A stretch of DNA of 64,000 nucleotides from Neobacillus citreus (GTDB lineage Bacteria; Bacillota; Bacilli; Bacillales; Cytobacillaceae): positions 31,627-95,626 of the forward strand of contig NZ_JAGYPE020000001.1 of assembly GCF_018343545.2 (NCBI RefSeq), given 5' to 3'. A program made the position numbers and the translations under genes. Of the stretch, positions 34,590-43,509 are shown one piece after another (the stretch's first letter is position 1; each line of letters begins with the position of its first letter). Below the pieces are notes generated by a model, which did not search any database, was not told the DNA's origin, and saw nothing but the letters and a program-made list of their open reading frames with translations.

Positions 34590-35774
34590 CTACGATAATT
34601 CCTTGCCAACAATCGAAATAAATGAAACACACTGCATAGGGGTTCCGCCTAAATTGTGGGTAAGACCGATTTTTGGATTCTCAAGCTGCCGCTTACCTGC
34701 ACGTCCCTGGAATTGCAAATACATTTCATAAAGCATGCGCAATCCGCTCGCACCAATTGGATGCCCGAAGGATTTTAAGCCTCCATCGGGATTTACAGGC
34801 AATTCACCGCCCAATTCAAAAACACCATTCAAGACATCCTTCCAGCCTTGGCCGCGTTCACTAAACCCTAAATCTTCATAGATTACTAATTCCGTAGGGG
34901 TGAAACAGTCGTGTACTTCAGCCATACTGATTTCCTGACGAGGATTTTTAATTCCTGCCTCCCTGTATGCAGCCTGGGCCGCCGCTACATTTTCCTTAAT
35001 GGACGTAAAATCAAAATCTTGACGCAAACGTCCATCTCCTGGGCCGGCAGCGATGGTCAACGCTTTTACATACATTGGGTCTTTTCGATATTTATGGGCA
35101 TCCTCCGTCCGCACGATAATGGCGGCTGCCGCACCGTCGGCGACTCCAGAACAATCAAATACACCAAGAGGGGCAGCCACAAGCGGCGACTTCGAAATTT
35201 TTTCCATAGAAACTTCACTACGATACTGAGCCTTTGGATTTAATGACCCATTGTAGTGATTTTTCCAGGCGATTCGTGATAAAACCTCTCTCCCTTGCTC
35301 AGGGGTTAGACCATACTTTTTAAAATAGGCTGGAGCCAGGAAAGAAAATGATGCAGGGGCAGAGATGTTCGGTGCGGTTCCATCACTTGGCGGGTTTGGC
35401 CTGGTAAGGCCGCTGTACCCGGAGTCCTTTAATTTTTCGACACCAATGGCAAGAACAATATCATAGGCACCGGACGCAACTGCATAACAGGCATTACGAA
35501 AGGCTTCTGAGCCTGTAGCACACATATTCTCAACCCTAGTAACCGGAATATACTGGGTTTTTAACGGGCCAGATAATGTAATTCCTGCATAACCGGAAAT
35601 CATCGTCCCAAGCCATGCTGCTTCGACATCTGTTGGTTCAATCCCGGCATCGGAAAAAGCTTCATAGGCTGCCTCCACTAGTAAATCCTCGACACTTTTA
35701 TCCCAATGCTCGGCAAAGCGTGTACAGCCCATTCCAATCACAGCTACTTTATCGCTAATTCCCTTTCTGCTCAT
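34590..35774 (-). CDS. SCP-x/lipid-transfer-type thiolase
   Basis: A 394-residue thiolase-fold protein of the non-decarboxylating SCP-x kind. Cys85 in VENMCATGSEAF and the C-terminal FGHPIGASGLRML and THNLGGTPMQ (SCP-x style HNxGG replacing the second thiolase Cys) are visible. Relatives either cleave branched 3-ketoacyl-CoA or, like Ltp2, perform retro-aldol cleavage in complex with a DUF35/OB-fold partner. ATG 35774 follows AAGGAAGGTG. It starts one base after the stop of the HMGS-like/OB gene, which is that partner by position. Confidence 0.87.
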   Translation of the reverse strand: MSRKGISDKVAVIGMGCTRFAEHWDKSVEDLLVEAAYEAFSDAGIEPTDVEAAWLGTMISGYAGITLSGPLKTQYIPVTRVENMCATGSEAFRNACYAVASGAYDIVLAIGVEKLKDSGYSGLTRPNPPSDGTAPNISAPASFSFLAPAYFKKYGLTPEQGREVLSRIAWKNHYNGSLNPKAQYRSEVSMEKISKSPLVAAPLGVFDCSGVADGAAAAIIVRTEDAHKYRKDPMYVKALTIAAGPGDGRLRQDFDFTSIKENVAAAQAAYREAGIKNPRQEISMAEVHDCFTPTELVIYEDLGFSERGQGWKDVLNGVFELGGELPVNPDGGLKSFGHPIGASGLRMLYEMYLQFQGRAGKRQLENPKIGLTHNLGGTPMQCVSFISIVGKELS

Positions 35775-35775
35775 T

Positions 35776-37188
35776 TTAAACACCTTCCTTTTTCCTGATT
35801 GGCCGCGCTTTCCAGAAATAGTTACTGATGCCGCCTGCTTCAAAGAGACGCCGAAAGGTCATTTCGACTTCCATGCCAATTTCAATTTCTTTGGGGTGGC
35901 AATCCGTTACTTCGCAAATAATCCGCCCGCCTTGGTCAAAATCAATGACTGCGACAATCATCGGCGGCGCCGGCGATGCCGCCAAATAATCCAGTGTAAA
36001 AGTTGTTACTTTTGCTGATTGTCCAACAAAACGATAATCCTCCATCTCATCCTTCGCCTGGCATTGTACGCACACTCGTTGTTTTGGAAATTGTGCAGTA
36101 CCACAGTTTCTGCACTTGGAACCAATAAAGCCTAGGTTTTGCTGATAGCCCCGGTGTAAAGCAGGTGCTGATGGGCGGTCGGTTGGTGGTCTGCGCGGCG
36201 GCTCCGTTTTAATAATCTCTCTCCACTTGAGATAATCACTATATAAAACCTCATCATTTTTAATGCTTACATATTCTTGAACCCCTTTACGTTTACCAAG
36301 TCGAGAAATCGCTTCCGTCACCTCCAATAAAAGCAAATCAAGTCCTTCCGCGAAGGAAACGACAAGAAGCTGATCACCTGGGTTTGCTTCTTCCAATGCC
36401 GAAACAAGCATCATAGGCGCATGGGCGTTTCCGGTTAGACCAACGTTATCAAATAATGGATTTTGTACTTGTTGATTTGAAAAACCGAGGGCTTGCGCTG
36501 CTTGTAAATGTGCCCGAGTTGTTGGTCCAGAAATAATCACTTTAGAAATTGTTTCAATGGAGCGGTCATTTTTTTCCAAAAATGGGCTGACTGACTCCTT
36601 AACTTGCTTCATAAAGGCTGATGAACTTAAACGTTCTTCCCAGCTTTGCGTAAATAAATCAGATTGACTCCGCCAATGACTAATGACTTCACCTTGAACG
36701 CTTGTATAATCGATCATGTTGGCAATGACATCCGGGCCGCTGCCGATTAAGAAAGCAGCAGAGCCATCACCAAACCACTGTTCATTCTGGCCGGTTGGGG
36801 CGCCGGTACGGCAATCAGCAGCGATGACAAGCGTATTTTCACCCGGTTTAGCAGCCATGATGGCTGCCGTCCCACTTCTTAATGAGGCAGCCGTTTCCAT
36901 TCCCCTGACACTCTCCCTTAAATTTAATGCTGTGGCAAGGGTAGGAATAGAGCCTTTTTCCCTGTATGGAGAACTTGTGGTTGCAAAATAAATAGCGTCA
37001 ATTTGATCAGGATTCATTTCTCGCAGGCAATCCATGGCTGCCTCCACACCCATGGAGACACTGTCTTCATCATAACCGGCAATTGCTTTTTCACCACCCA
37101 TGGCGTGCTTCCCAAAAAACTCACCTATTCTCTTCCGCTTTAGGCGATTATATGGAATATATGCTCCGTATGAAATGATTCCATTCAT
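35776..37188 (-). CDS. HMG-CoA-synthase-like protein fused to zinc-ribbon/OB-fold (DUF35) domain
   Basis: A 470-residue two-part protein. Residues 1-~320 have the HMG-CoA synthase/KAS-III fold (IISYGAYIPYNRL, YFATTSSPYREK, QWFGDGSAAFLIG). The nucleophilic Cys expected just before GTAA is Leu103 (ASLRSGTAAI), so the synthase reaction looks lost. Residues ~345-470 carry a rubredoxin-like zinc ribbon (CRNCG and CVQCQ) and an OB fold, as in DUF35 proteins. In archaea, separate thiolase, HMGS and DUF35 proteins form one complex; here the last two are fused and the thiolase gene follows. A scaffold or substrate-handover role is inferred. ATG 37188 gives a normal N-terminus. Confidence 0.85.
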   Translation of the reverse strand: MNGIISYGAYIPYNRLKRKRIGEFFGKHAMGGEKAIAGYDEDSVSMGVEAAMDCLREMNPDQIDAIYFATTSSPYREKGSIPTLATALNLRESVRGMETAASLRSGTAAIMAAKPGENTLVIAADCRTGAPTGQNEQWFGDGSAAFLIGSGPDVIANMIDYTSVQGEVISHWRSQSDLFTQSWEERLSSSAFMKQVKESVSPFLEKNDRSIETISKVIISGPTTRAHLQAAQALGFSNQQVQNPLFDNVGLTGNAHAPMMLVSALEEANPGDQLLVVSFAEGLDLLLLEVTEAISRLGKRKGVQEYVSIKNDEVLYSDYLKWREIIKTEPPRRPPTDRPSAPALHRGYQQNLGFIGSKCRNCGTAQFPKQRVCVQCQAKDEMEDYRFVGQSAKVTTFTLDYLAASPAPPMIVAVIDFDQGGRIICEVTDCHPKEIEIGMEVEMTFRRLFEAGGISNYFWKARPIRKKEGV

Positions 37189-37289
37189 TGTTCTTTTCCA
37201 CTCCCTTTTCTCTCTCAAAATATTTAAACGGAAACGGCTGGGATATTTTTCGATTGCATTAAAGGTCATATAACTTTGATTGTTTCCTA

Positions 37290-38840
37290 TTAAATTTGCA
37301 ATTTAGTTTTATACTCTTCGACTAGTTGGCGGCGCAATATCTTTCCGACGATCGTCTTTGGCAGGGCGTCCCGGAATTCGACCGCTCTTGGGATTTTATA
37401 TCTGGCGATTCTGCCTTCGCACCAGCTAAGGAATTCATTTTCAGTTAAACTTTCACCTTTTTTCAAGACGATGACAGCCAATAATTTTTCACCCAAATAG
37501 GCATCGGGTACACCAAAGGCACAGGCTTCCGCTACCTTCGGGTGCTGGTAAAGAACCTCTTCTACTTCTGCAGGATAGATATTTAATCCCCCGGCAATAA
37601 CCATATCCTTTTTTCTGCCCGATATATAATAGAATCCATCTTCATCCCGATAGGCAATATCCCCCGTGTAAAGCCAGCCATTACGGACAGTTAACATGGT
37701 TTCCTCTGGTTTCTTCCAATACCCCTTCATGACTTGCGGACCTTTTATGATTAGCTCTCCGTTTTCGCCAACAGGAACCTCTTCAAAACCAGTTTCCATA
37801 TCAACAATTTTTGAAACTGTTCCAGGAATCGGAACCCCAACACTGCCAATTTTACGTTTACCTCCTAACGGAGTACGGTGTGTAGACGTAGTTCCTTCCG
37901 ACAAACCATACCCTTCAAAGATTTGCGCACCCGTTTTCCGTTCTAATTCTTTTATGACTTCGACCGGTAGAGGCGCGGATCCGGAAACACAAATCTTAAA
38001 GCATGATAAATCATATTTTTCCAGGTCAGGATGATTCAATAGCGCAATATACATTGTCGGAGAGCCTACCATGAAAGTCGGGCGGTATTGGCGTATTAGT
38101 TCTAATACTCTAGTAGCATTAAATTTTTCAAGAATGATATAAGTGGCTGCCGTTCGAATTGCATTATTCATATTCGTCATTGCCATTGCATGGGTAAGAG
38201 GGGAAATTCCCAGTAACCGTTCTTCCCCCTCAACCATTACCGGTGCCACGACTTCCCCGGATTGATGAATATTACAGACAATATTAAAATGGGTCAGCAT
38301 AACGCCTTTGGATTTGCCTGTTGTACCACCCGTATACTGCAATACGGCAATGTCCTCTTTAGGATTAATATTTAAGGGCGGAAGTTCATTGACTTTTTCC
38401 TTCAGCAGAACTTGATTACTTCCATTTTCATCCTCTGTAAAAATGACATGAACATTTTCAAACTTTTTAACCCTTTCCAGTTTTTCTGACTGATTCCTGC
38501 CGCATATAAACCATTTTGGATCAGCATCTTCAAGCATATATTCTAGTTCTGATGTTTGATATAATGGATTTACTTGGACAACAATGCCGCCTAAACGCAT
38601 TGCCGCATAATAAGAAACCATATAATGAACGCTATTAGGCAGCATTAAGCCAACCCGGTCCCCTTTTTGGAACCCTTTTTGATATAAAACAGAGGCGAAT
38701 GCATCCACGGTTTCCTTTAACCGTACGTAATCCAGTTCAATCAGTCCATCTATGACTGCTAATCTATGAGGATATTTCTGAACAGATTGCTCCAGCATTT
38801 CATATATTGATAGCTGTGAAATATCATTTAAATTAAGCAA
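37290..38840 (-). CDS. long-chain-type acyl-CoA ligase
   Basis: A 516-residue ANL enzyme, paralogous to the 7164-8777 product. QYTGGTTGKSKG, EGYGLSEGTTS, YTGDIAYRDEDGFYYISGRKKD and the catalytic Lys in PKTIVGKILR are all present. TTG 38840 is chosen since GGAGGAG lies nine bases upstream and the start falls 22 bases after the crotonase stop; a frame to 38990 would run through the crotonase gene. It probably activates the acid handled by the MaoC/SCP-x/OB block. Confidence 0.88.
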   Translation of the reverse strand: MLNLNDISQLSIYEMLEQSVQKYPHRLAVIDGLIELDYVRLKETVDAFASVLYQKGFQKGDRVGLMLPNSVHYMVSYYAAMRLGGIVVQVNPLYQTSELEYMLEDADPKWFICGRNQSEKLERVKKFENVHVIFTEDENGSNQVLLKEKVNELPPLNINPKEDIAVLQYTGGTTGKSKGVMLTHFNIVCNIHQSGEVVAPVMVEGEERLLGISPLTHAMAMTNMNNAIRTAATYIILEKFNATRVLELIRQYRPTFMVGSPTMYIALLNHPDLEKYDLSCFKICVSGSAPLPVEVIKELERKTGAQIFEGYGLSEGTTSTHRTPLGGKRKIGSVGVPIPGTVSKIVDMETGFEEVPVGENGELIIKGPQVMKGYWKKPEETMLTVRNGWLYTGDIAYRDEDGFYYISGRKKDMVIAGGLNIYPAEVEEVLYQHPKVAEACAFGVPDAYLGEKLLAVIVLKKGESLTENEFLSWCEGRIARYKIPRAVEFRDALPKTIVGKILRRQLVEEYKTKLQI

Positions 38841-38862
38841 ACCTCCGTTCTCCTCCTTAATA

Positions 38863-39636
38863 TTAGTTGAACCTCGGTTTCCGTTTTTCGAAAAAGGCCT
38901 GTACGCCTTCCTTGAAATCTTCAGATTCGAAACATAGTCCTTGTGCGAAACCTTCCAATTCAAATGTTTCACTAATACTCGCAAGAACACTTCTATTCAC
39001 CAATTTCTTTGTTAATCCAGCTGCGAAGCCAGGTCCTTCAGCAAGCCTTGAGGATAGCCGGTAGACTTCATCTTCGAAAGAATCATCCTCCACCACACGG
39101 TTGATAATTCCAAGACTCAGCGCCTGTTCTGCTGTCACTCTTTCACCCAAAAGCATCAGTTCCATGGCGCGCTGCCTTCCAATTAACCTAGGCAGAAAGT
39201 AAATCGAACCAAGATCAGGAACCAAACCAACATTCGTAAAGCTTTGGACAAAAAATGAGGAGCGTTTTGCAATTATGAGGTCGCAGGCCAATGCAAGGCT
39301 GAAGCCTGCTCCTGCTGCAGCGCCATTAACAGCAGCAATAACAGGCTTTTCCAGGTCGATAATAGATTGAATCATTTCATGCCCTGATTGCAATCTCAAT
39401 CGGCCTTTAACTGCATCTATTTCTTTTAATGAACTTAAGTCACCCCCGGCGGAAAATGCTTTTCCCTCACCAGTCAACACAATGACTTTTATTTCATCGT
39501 TTTCTTTTACACTAGAGAAGAACTCTTTTAATTCTTTTCGTAGTGTGAGACCTAGTGCATTTCTCACATCAGGCCGATTGAGCTTAATCGTGCAAATTCC
39601 TTTATTAATCGTCACTTGAATGTCGTTAAAATCCAT
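38863..39636 (-). CDS. crotonase-family isomerase/hydratase, PaaG-like
   Basis: A 257-residue crotonase. The first glutamate is absent (GAGFSLALACD) while the second region reads FTNVGLVPDLGSIYFLPR, with Asp as in PaaG-type ring or double-bond isomerases. FSAGGDLSSL provides the oxyanion hole. ATG 39636 has AAAGG nine bases upstream. It is the first gene of the block to 32917 and its promoter region holds an element shared with the iclR promoter. Confidence 0.86.
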   Translation of the reverse strand: MDFNDIQVTINKGICTIKLNRPDVRNALGLTLRKELKEFFSSVKENDEIKVIVLTGEGKAFSAGGDLSSLKEIDAVKGRLRLQSGHEMIQSIIDLEKPVIAAVNGAAAGAGFSLALACDLIIAKRSSFFVQSFTNVGLVPDLGSIYFLPRLIGRQRAMELMLLGERVTAEQALSLGIINRVVEDDSFEDEVYRLSSRLAEGPGFAAGLTKKLVNRSVLASISETFELEGFAQGLCFESEDFKEGVQAFFEKRKPRFN

Positions 39637-39758
39637 AACATACATCCTTTCAGTTAGTGATATTTCAAGAATTCAAAAAACTAAAAGCAGAACCTTGTTA
39701 GAATGGAGTCAAAACATGGAAGAATTTTCGGGCAAAAAAAATATAAGGAAGGTTGGCA

Positions 39759-39772
39759 GGAATACGCTTACA
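39759..39772 (-). promoter_or_regulatory. weak cre-like site
   Basis: GGAATACGCTTACA matches 12 of 14 cre consensus positions upstream of the crotonase gene at 39636. Weak evidence on its own, listed because other promoters here have better sites. Confidence 0.25.
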
Positions 39773-39821
39773 ACGCAACGCTGTAGAATAAATGGGTGTA
39801 TAACTATGTAGCTTAAATTTA

Positions 39822-39849
39822 TTTTATATACGAAAAAATTTTTTGTCAA
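39822..39849. promoter_or_regulatory. 28-bp element shared with the iclR promoter, copy 1
   Basis: 25 of 28 bases are identical with 50579-50606. The core ACGAAAAAATTTTTTGT is a near-perfect palindrome, as expected for an IclR-family operator. It lies about 190 bases upstream of the crotonase gene at 39636. IclR (49771-50556) is the obvious candidate binder. Confidence 0.45.
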
Positions 39850-39888
39850 TTAAAAATCTAACTATTCAAATAATTTAAAATTTAACTA

Positions 39889-39926
39889 CAAAAGGCAAGC
39901 ATCCAATCTGGTAAACTTACCTTTTG
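39889..39926 (-). terminator. terminator-like hairpin after the paired-ACAD operon
   Basis: CAAAAGGTAAG and CTTGCCTTTTG pair on the minus strand with a 16-base loop, followed by TAGTTAAATTTT. It lies 24 bases downstream of the ACAD stop at 39950. The T-run is imperfect. Confidence 0.5.
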
Positions 39927-39949
39927 CAAAACACCATTTTCTAATTTGG

Positions 39950-41122
39950 TTATGACATCAAAATTTCGGGAATGACATTTTCTGACCAGCCCAATTCAAC
40001 AGCGATTTTTTCGCGATGATATTCAGGCGATCCAAGATGATTTTCTAAGGAACGGGCCCGCTTTAGGAATAGGTGGCAATCAAACTCCCATGTAAAGCCC
40101 ATTCCCCCATGATTTTGAATATTTGCCCCAGCAGCTTTAATATAGGCTTCAGAAATAAAGGAACGGGCCATTGACACGGCTTCCGATAACTCTTCAGCAT
40201 TGTTTTCCGCTGCCCACGATGCGTAATAGGACAAGGAACGGGAACTTTCAAGAGCCAGTTTCATATCCACAATCCGATGTTTGACAGCTTGGAATCGCCC
40301 GATTGGCTGCCCAAATTGTTGGCGGGTCTTCGCATACTCGGTTGACATCTCCACAACACGCTCTATTCCTCCTACCATTGTGGAGGCAAACGCAGCATTT
40401 AAATGGTTCAAACCTGTTTCTAAAATGGCCCATCCTTCATTTTCAATACCTAACAGCTGTGAATTAGGTATCTTTACATCATGAAACGTAACATTAACCA
40501 ATTTTCTAGTTTCATCAATGCTTTGCAGTTCCTGCATGGTTAGGTTAGCCTGATTACAATCTACTAAAATCAAGGAAATTCCGTATTCACCTTGGGAATT
40601 GCCGCCTGTTCGAACAGGAACAATAAGTGTATCAACAATGTCTGCATATGGAACGAGTATTTTCTTACCTTGCAATACATACTCATTCCCTTGTTGTTCA
40701 GCCTTTAGCTGGATGGCAGAAGGCGATAGCTCTCCGCTTTCTTCTAAAAGTGCAAGCGAAAACTTACGCTTTCCCGCAGCAATTTCAGGCAAATACCTTT
40801 CCTTCTGTTCCGATGAACCGTAAGCTTCCAATAGCGGTACCGCAAAAGCCACAGTTTCAGGATAGGGACCCGGCACAACTGTACGGCCCATTTCTTCTAA
40901 AATTGGCACTAGTGATAGAGCTCCAAGACCTAATCCTCCATAGGGTTCTGAGATATTAATCCCCATAAAACCAAGGATGCCTAAACCATTCCATAATTCT
41001 TCTAATACCTGTTTTTTTCCATTCATATAATCTCGGGGTATCGCCAAATCCCCCTTCGATTCTAAAAACTGTCGGGTTGTTTCTTGAAACATTAATTGTT
41101 CTTCATTCAACGCGAAATCCAT
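39950..41122 (-). CDS. acyl-CoA dehydrogenase, probable partner subunit of second heteromeric pair
   Basis: A 390-residue ACAD. The flavin-contact segment TRQQFGQPIGRFQAVKH and the HGGMGFTWEFDCHLF segment are conserved, but the TEPxxGSD loop is replaced by ALLEESGELSPSAI and no GT-EI segment follows at the C-terminus. It follows the 41167-42360 gene by 44 bases. This is the same arrangement as 2429/3520, suggesting a second alpha2beta2 dehydrogenase. Substrates of known examples are bulky CoA thioesters such as steroid side chains. Confidence 0.84.
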   Translation of the reverse strand: MDFALNEEQLMFQETTRQFLESKGDLAIPRDYMNGKKQVLEELWNGLGILGFMGINISEPYGGLGLGALSLVPILEEMGRTVVPGPYPETVAFAVPLLEAYGSSEQKERYLPEIAAGKRKFSLALLEESGELSPSAIQLKAEQQGNEYVLQGKKILVPYADIVDTLIVPVRTGGNSQGEYGISLILVDCNQANLTMQELQSIDETRKLVNVTFHDVKIPNSQLLGIENEGWAILETGLNHLNAAFASTMVGGIERVVEMSTEYAKTRQQFGQPIGRFQAVKHRIVDMKLALESSRSLSYYASWAAENNAEELSEAVSMARSFISEAYIKAAGANIQNHGGMGFTWEFDCHLFLKRARSLENHLGSPEYHREKIAVELGWSENVIPEILMS

Positions 41123-41166
41123 ATAACCACCTCAATTTTTATTTTTTAGATAATCATTGTAAGCTT

Positions 41167-42360
41167 TTAATATTTGATATCCTTTGGCAGACCTAGAATT
41201 CGTTCACCAACGATATTTTTTTGTATTTCAGATGTTCCGCCCTCAATGGTATAAGCAAATGACCGAAGGTATTCCTGCTGCCAATTTTGGTCGACGGATG
41301 CATCTTCCTTCCATAATGTACCGGATGCACCTTGGAGAGACATCGCATATGCCAGCATTTCCTGTCCTAATTCACTGGAAGCAAGTTTATCCATCGAACC
41401 TTCAGGGCCAGGACGTCCTGTACGAATGGTGGTGGTTAAGTGGCGGTAGTAATTAAACAATAGGGCTTTTGTTTTTGTCCGGAAAATGGCAAGATTTTGC
41501 CGAACCAGCGGGTCAGCGGCGAGGGGGCGGCCATTCTTTTTCATTGATTTTGCCAATTCGACCAATTCCTCAAATTGTTTTTGCAGCCTGAATGTTTGTC
41601 TCGCTACACCAACACGTTCATGACTTAGTAAAATCAAAGAGACTTTCCAGCCTTGATTAACCTCACCAACAATATCCGCATCATAGGCAATGGCATCATT
41701 GAAGAACATTTCGTTAAAGTCGCGTCGATCATTGATTGAACGGATTGTCCGTGTTTCCACACCTTCTTGATGCATATCAACTAGAAAAGCTGTAATTCCT
41801 TCATGTTTTTTCCCTGTATTTTCAGTTCGGGCCAATAAAAAGCAGCGGTCAGCCAAATGAGCATAACTGGTCCAAATCTTTTGGCCGTTGATAATCCATT
41901 TATCGCCTTTTTTAACCGCCCTTGTTTGAATGGCAGCGAGGTCAGAGCCTGCATTTGGCTCCGAGTAGCCTTGACACCAAATTTCTTCCCCATTTAATAT
42001 TTTCTCGATATAACGCTCCTTCTGGTAATCGGTTCCAATTTGTAATAGAGTTGGGCCGACCATGGCTGTCCCTATAATATTTAATGCAGGCGGTGCTTTC
42101 ACCCTTGCCATCTCCTGCTCGTAGATGACTTCTTCCATTAATGATGCACCTCTGCCACCGTATTCCTTTGGCCAGGAAATTCCAGCCCATCTACCTTCTG
42201 CCAGTTTTCGATACCAATCTCTCAAAAACGCCGCTTTTTGATTATCGTCCTCTGGAATGACTCGTTTTCCCTCCAGCCATCCTTCAGGCAGGTTTTCCTC
42301 CAGCCAAGCTCTTAGTTCTTTTTGAAACTCCAATTCCGATTCAGTGTAAGCAAAATCCAT
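41167..42360 (-). CDS. acyl-CoA dehydrogenase, probable catalytic subunit of second heteromeric pair
   Basis: A 397-residue ACAD of the FadE26/ChsE-like type. It has GYSEPNAGSDLAAIQ, KIWTSYAHLADRCF, the helix segment HERVGVARQTFRLQ and the C-terminal YTIEGGTSEIQKNIVGERIL, all typical of catalytic chains. ATG 42360 follows GGAGG; a frame with seven more residues exists. It is cotranscribed with the crotonase upstream and its partner ACAD downstream. Confidence 0.88.
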   Translation of the reverse strand: MDFAYTESELEFQKELRAWLEENLPEGWLEGKRVIPEDDNQKAAFLRDWYRKLAEGRWAGISWPKEYGGRGASLMEEVIYEQEMARVKAPPALNIIGTAMVGPTLLQIGTDYQKERYIEKILNGEEIWCQGYSEPNAGSDLAAIQTRAVKKGDKWIINGQKIWTSYAHLADRCFLLARTENTGKKHEGITAFLVDMHQEGVETRTIRSINDRRDFNEMFFNDAIAYDADIVGEVNQGWKVSLILLSHERVGVARQTFRLQKQFEELVELAKSMKKNGRPLAADPLVRQNLAIFRTKTKALLFNYYRHLTTTIRTGRPGPEGSMDKLASSELGQEMLAYAMSLQGASGTLWKEDASVDQNWQQEYLRSFAYTIEGGTSEIQKNIVGERILGLPKDIKY

Positions 42361-42426
42361 TCCATTCAACCTCCATTTCAATTGGTTAATTATCAGGATA
42401 TAATGATAAAAATCTTTTTATATTAT

Positions 42427-43212
42427 TTATTGATGTTTGAAGGATGGCGACCGTTTTTCAATAAATGCCTGGACTCCTTCGCGAACATCCTCGGTGCCGA
42501 ATACTTCAGCAAAAAGTTCAGCCTCCAATTCTAATCCTCCATCAAGGGAAGTATCGATTCCGTCATTAACAGCTTTCTTTATTCTGCTTAAGGCCTGCAA
42601 GGAATAACTGGCCAGCTTTTTCGCCATGGAGATGGCTGTCTCCATACCTTTCCCGCTTTCAACAACTTGATTGACCAATCCAATTTTAAGTGCTTCCTCC
42701 GCTGACAAAGGTTCTCCCAAAAACATTAATTCTTTTGCTTTGGATGGTCCTATTAATCTAGGTAAACGCTGTGTTCCGCCGCCTCCCGGGAAAAGTCCTA
42801 ATTTGACCTCAGGCAGTCCGATTTTTACATGCTCCTCAGCGATCCGAATATCACAAGTTAATGCCAGTTCACAGCCGCCGCCAAAAGCCAGTCCATTTAG
42901 CAGCGCAATCGTGGGTTTCGGGATTCGTTCAATAAAGTTCAATACGGCATGCGATTCCAGATTGTTTTTCTTTAATTGATCTTTTTCCAACCCAAGTGAT
43001 TGAGGGAATTCCTTGATATCCGCACCTGCCATAAATGCCCTGCTTCCCGCACCTGTTAAAATAGCAGCAATCACTTCGGAATCCTCGGCAATGACGGTGA
43101 AAACCTCACCCAACTCTCTTGTTACCTGCTTGCTTAATACATTCATCGGTGGATTATCAATGGTGACGATGGCAACCCCTGCTAACTTTTCAATATGCAC
43201 TAATTCTGCCAT
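42427..43212 (-). CDS. enoyl-CoA hydratase (classical crotonase)
   Basis: A 261-residue hydratase with both catalytic glutamates in place (FGGGCELALTCD and GLPEVKLGLFPGGGGTQRL) and the oxyanion hole FMAGADIKEF. It is the best match to a classical (S)-specific crotonase in the window. It is first in the operon 43212-39950 and divergent from the TetR gene at 43510, which makes it a likely target of that regulator. Confidence 0.92.
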   Translation of the reverse strand: MAELVHIEKLAGVAIVTIDNPPMNVLSKQVTRELGEVFTVIAEDSEVIAAILTGAGSRAFMAGADIKEFPQSLGLEKDQLKKNNLESHAVLNFIERIPKPTIALLNGLAFGGGCELALTCDIRIAEEHVKIGLPEVKLGLFPGGGGTQRLPRLIGPSKAKELMFLGEPLSAEEALKIGLVNQVVESGKGMETAISMAKKLASYSLQALSRIKKAVNDGIDTSLDGGLELEAELFAEVFGTEDVREGVQAFIEKRSPSFKHQ

Positions 43213-43509
43213 AACAAAAACCTCCCTATCTTTTTTTAATTAAAGCTTTGACAACGTTTCCATTTATTATAATAATAGCAATTTTTAGATTATTTTACAA
43301 TTTATTTATTTTTTAAATTAAAGTTCAGTTTTTGTAAATGAATCTTGTTTTCTATATATATCTTTCACTTTGAAGTTTTAGTATAATATTAAAATAGGTT
43401 GATTTTTTAGAATAATTAATATACTATTTAAACTAATAGTAAAAAAATAAACTACAATTTAAATAAATAACTTCAATAAACATCATAAAATGGGATGGGA
43501 GTGAGTCAA
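43213..43509. promoter_or_regulatory. divergent promoter region of the ECH-ACAD operon and tetR
   Basis: About 300 AT-rich bases. TACTATT and AATAGTA (43422-43441) form a perfect 7-bp inverted repeat with 6-base spacer, a candidate TetR operator. TGACAACGTTTCCA at 43249-43262 fits 12 of 14 cre positions. The 25-bp AT element shared with 22557-22581 lies at 43293-43317, and TATAAT at 43382 could be a plus-strand -10 box. Confidence 0.45.
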
